A DNA stretch of 64,000 nucleotides, from NCBI RefSeq assembly GCF_008705135.1, contig NZ_CP023694.1:7911001-7975000 (forward strand), in the 5' to 3' direction. Below are positions 63,835 to 64,000 of the stretch, one piece after another. A program made the position numbers and the translations under genes. The stretch is from Streptomyces coeruleorubidus. GTDB lineage: Bacteria > Actinomycetota > Actinomycetes > Streptomycetales > Streptomycetaceae. Below the pieces are notes generated by a model that saw only the letters and a program-made list of their open reading frames with translations, did not search any database and was not told the origin of the DNA. Position 1 is the stretch's first letter; every line of letters starts with the position of its first letter.

Positions 63835-64000
63835 ACCGCCACCTCCCCGCGCACCGACTGGTGCCAGGCCAGCGCCCGCCGCTCCACCGTGCGCGCGCCG
63901 ACGTTGATCAGCAGACCCAGCAGCCCGGTCACCACGATCAGCGCGTACAACTCGGGCACGGCCTGCGAGGCCTGTGCCACCCCGATGCGCCTGCCCAGCC
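63831..64000 (-). CDS. ABC transporter permease, NitT/TauT type (3' end, partial)
   Basis: Only the last 55 residues are inside the window. They read as the final two membrane segments and tail of a second permease (GVAQASQAVPELYALIVV, LLINVGARTVERRALAWHQ). The gene overlaps the next permease by 4 nt. Two paralogous permeases suggest a heteromeric channel; the substrate-binding protein probably lies beyond the window edge. Confidence 0.85.
   Translation of the reverse strand, partial: LGRRIGVAQASQAVPELYALIVVTGLLGLLINVGARTVERRALAWHQSVRGEVAV

Overview
This window looks like chromosomal DNA of a Streptomyces or a close relative. GC is very high, codon use favours G/C in third position, GTG starts and 4-nt stop/start overlaps are common, there is an OpcA-containing pentose-phosphate operon, and sugar ABC transporters lack their own ATPase. 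From memory, the order tkt-tal-zwf-opcA-pgi-gnd followed further on by an Sfp-type phosphopantetheinyl transferase recalls the SCO6658-SCO6673 region of S. coelicolor. I see no rRNA, tRNA, CRISPR array, transposase or phage gene.

Layout. 0-2.5 kb: the end of a saccharopine-dehydrogenase-like gene, a serine hydrolase and a VOC protein. 2.5-7.5 kb: a probable quinate/shikimate-to-protocatechuate module (MHS transporter, TetR regulator, shikimate/quinate dehydrogenase, dehydroshikimate dehydratase fused to an HPPD-like domain) with similar palindromes upstream of the transporter and the enzyme operon. 7.5-18 kb: a beta-helix membrane protein, then the tkt-tal-zwf-opcA-pgi-gnd-phosphatase operon on the minus strand, ending at a strong hairpin. 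18-21 kb: AraC regulator, secreted GH16/CBM6 beta-glucanase with a LacI-type operator, VOC protein. 21-30 kb: two catabolic operons, an MHS transporter/secreted hydrolase/IclR set and a MarR-controlled SDR/amidohydrolase/acyl-CoA ligase/MaoC set, closed by a PaaX regulator.

30-49.4 kb is a large glycan-utilisation region. On the minus strand it has a PfkB kinase, a sugar ABC binding protein and two permeases, then a phosphodiesterase-like enzyme, a GH2 beta-galactosidase and three exported proteins (a metallophosphoesterase/LamG protein, a PHP hydrolase and an unknown). On the plus strand it has a DeoR regulator, a GH4 enzyme, a GH38 alpha-mannosidase and a GH29 alpha-fucosidase. Together these suggest import and dismantling of a mannose/galactose/fucose-containing, perhaps phosphorylated, glycan.

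49.5-56.6 kb: sulfotransferase, ATP-grasp protein, metallophosphoesterase plus Sfp-type PPTase, a 0.65-kb block of degenerate tandem repeats, a small hypothetical protein, an XRE/HExxH-peptidase pair and a MmyB-like sensor domain protein. 56.6-62.3 kb: a trans-4-hydroxyproline catabolic operon (three-subunit D-hydroxyproline dehydrogenase, DHDPS-like deaminase, hydroxyproline 2-epimerase, GntR regulator); its [2Fe-2S] subunit ends in an acidic tail encoded by eight perfectly periodic 15-nt repeats. 62.3-64 kb: a NitT/TauT-type ABC transporter running off the window.

Only two genes carry the rare TTA codon (secreted hydrolase, one; secreted protein at 30.9 kb, two in tandem), which suggests bldA-dependent translation.
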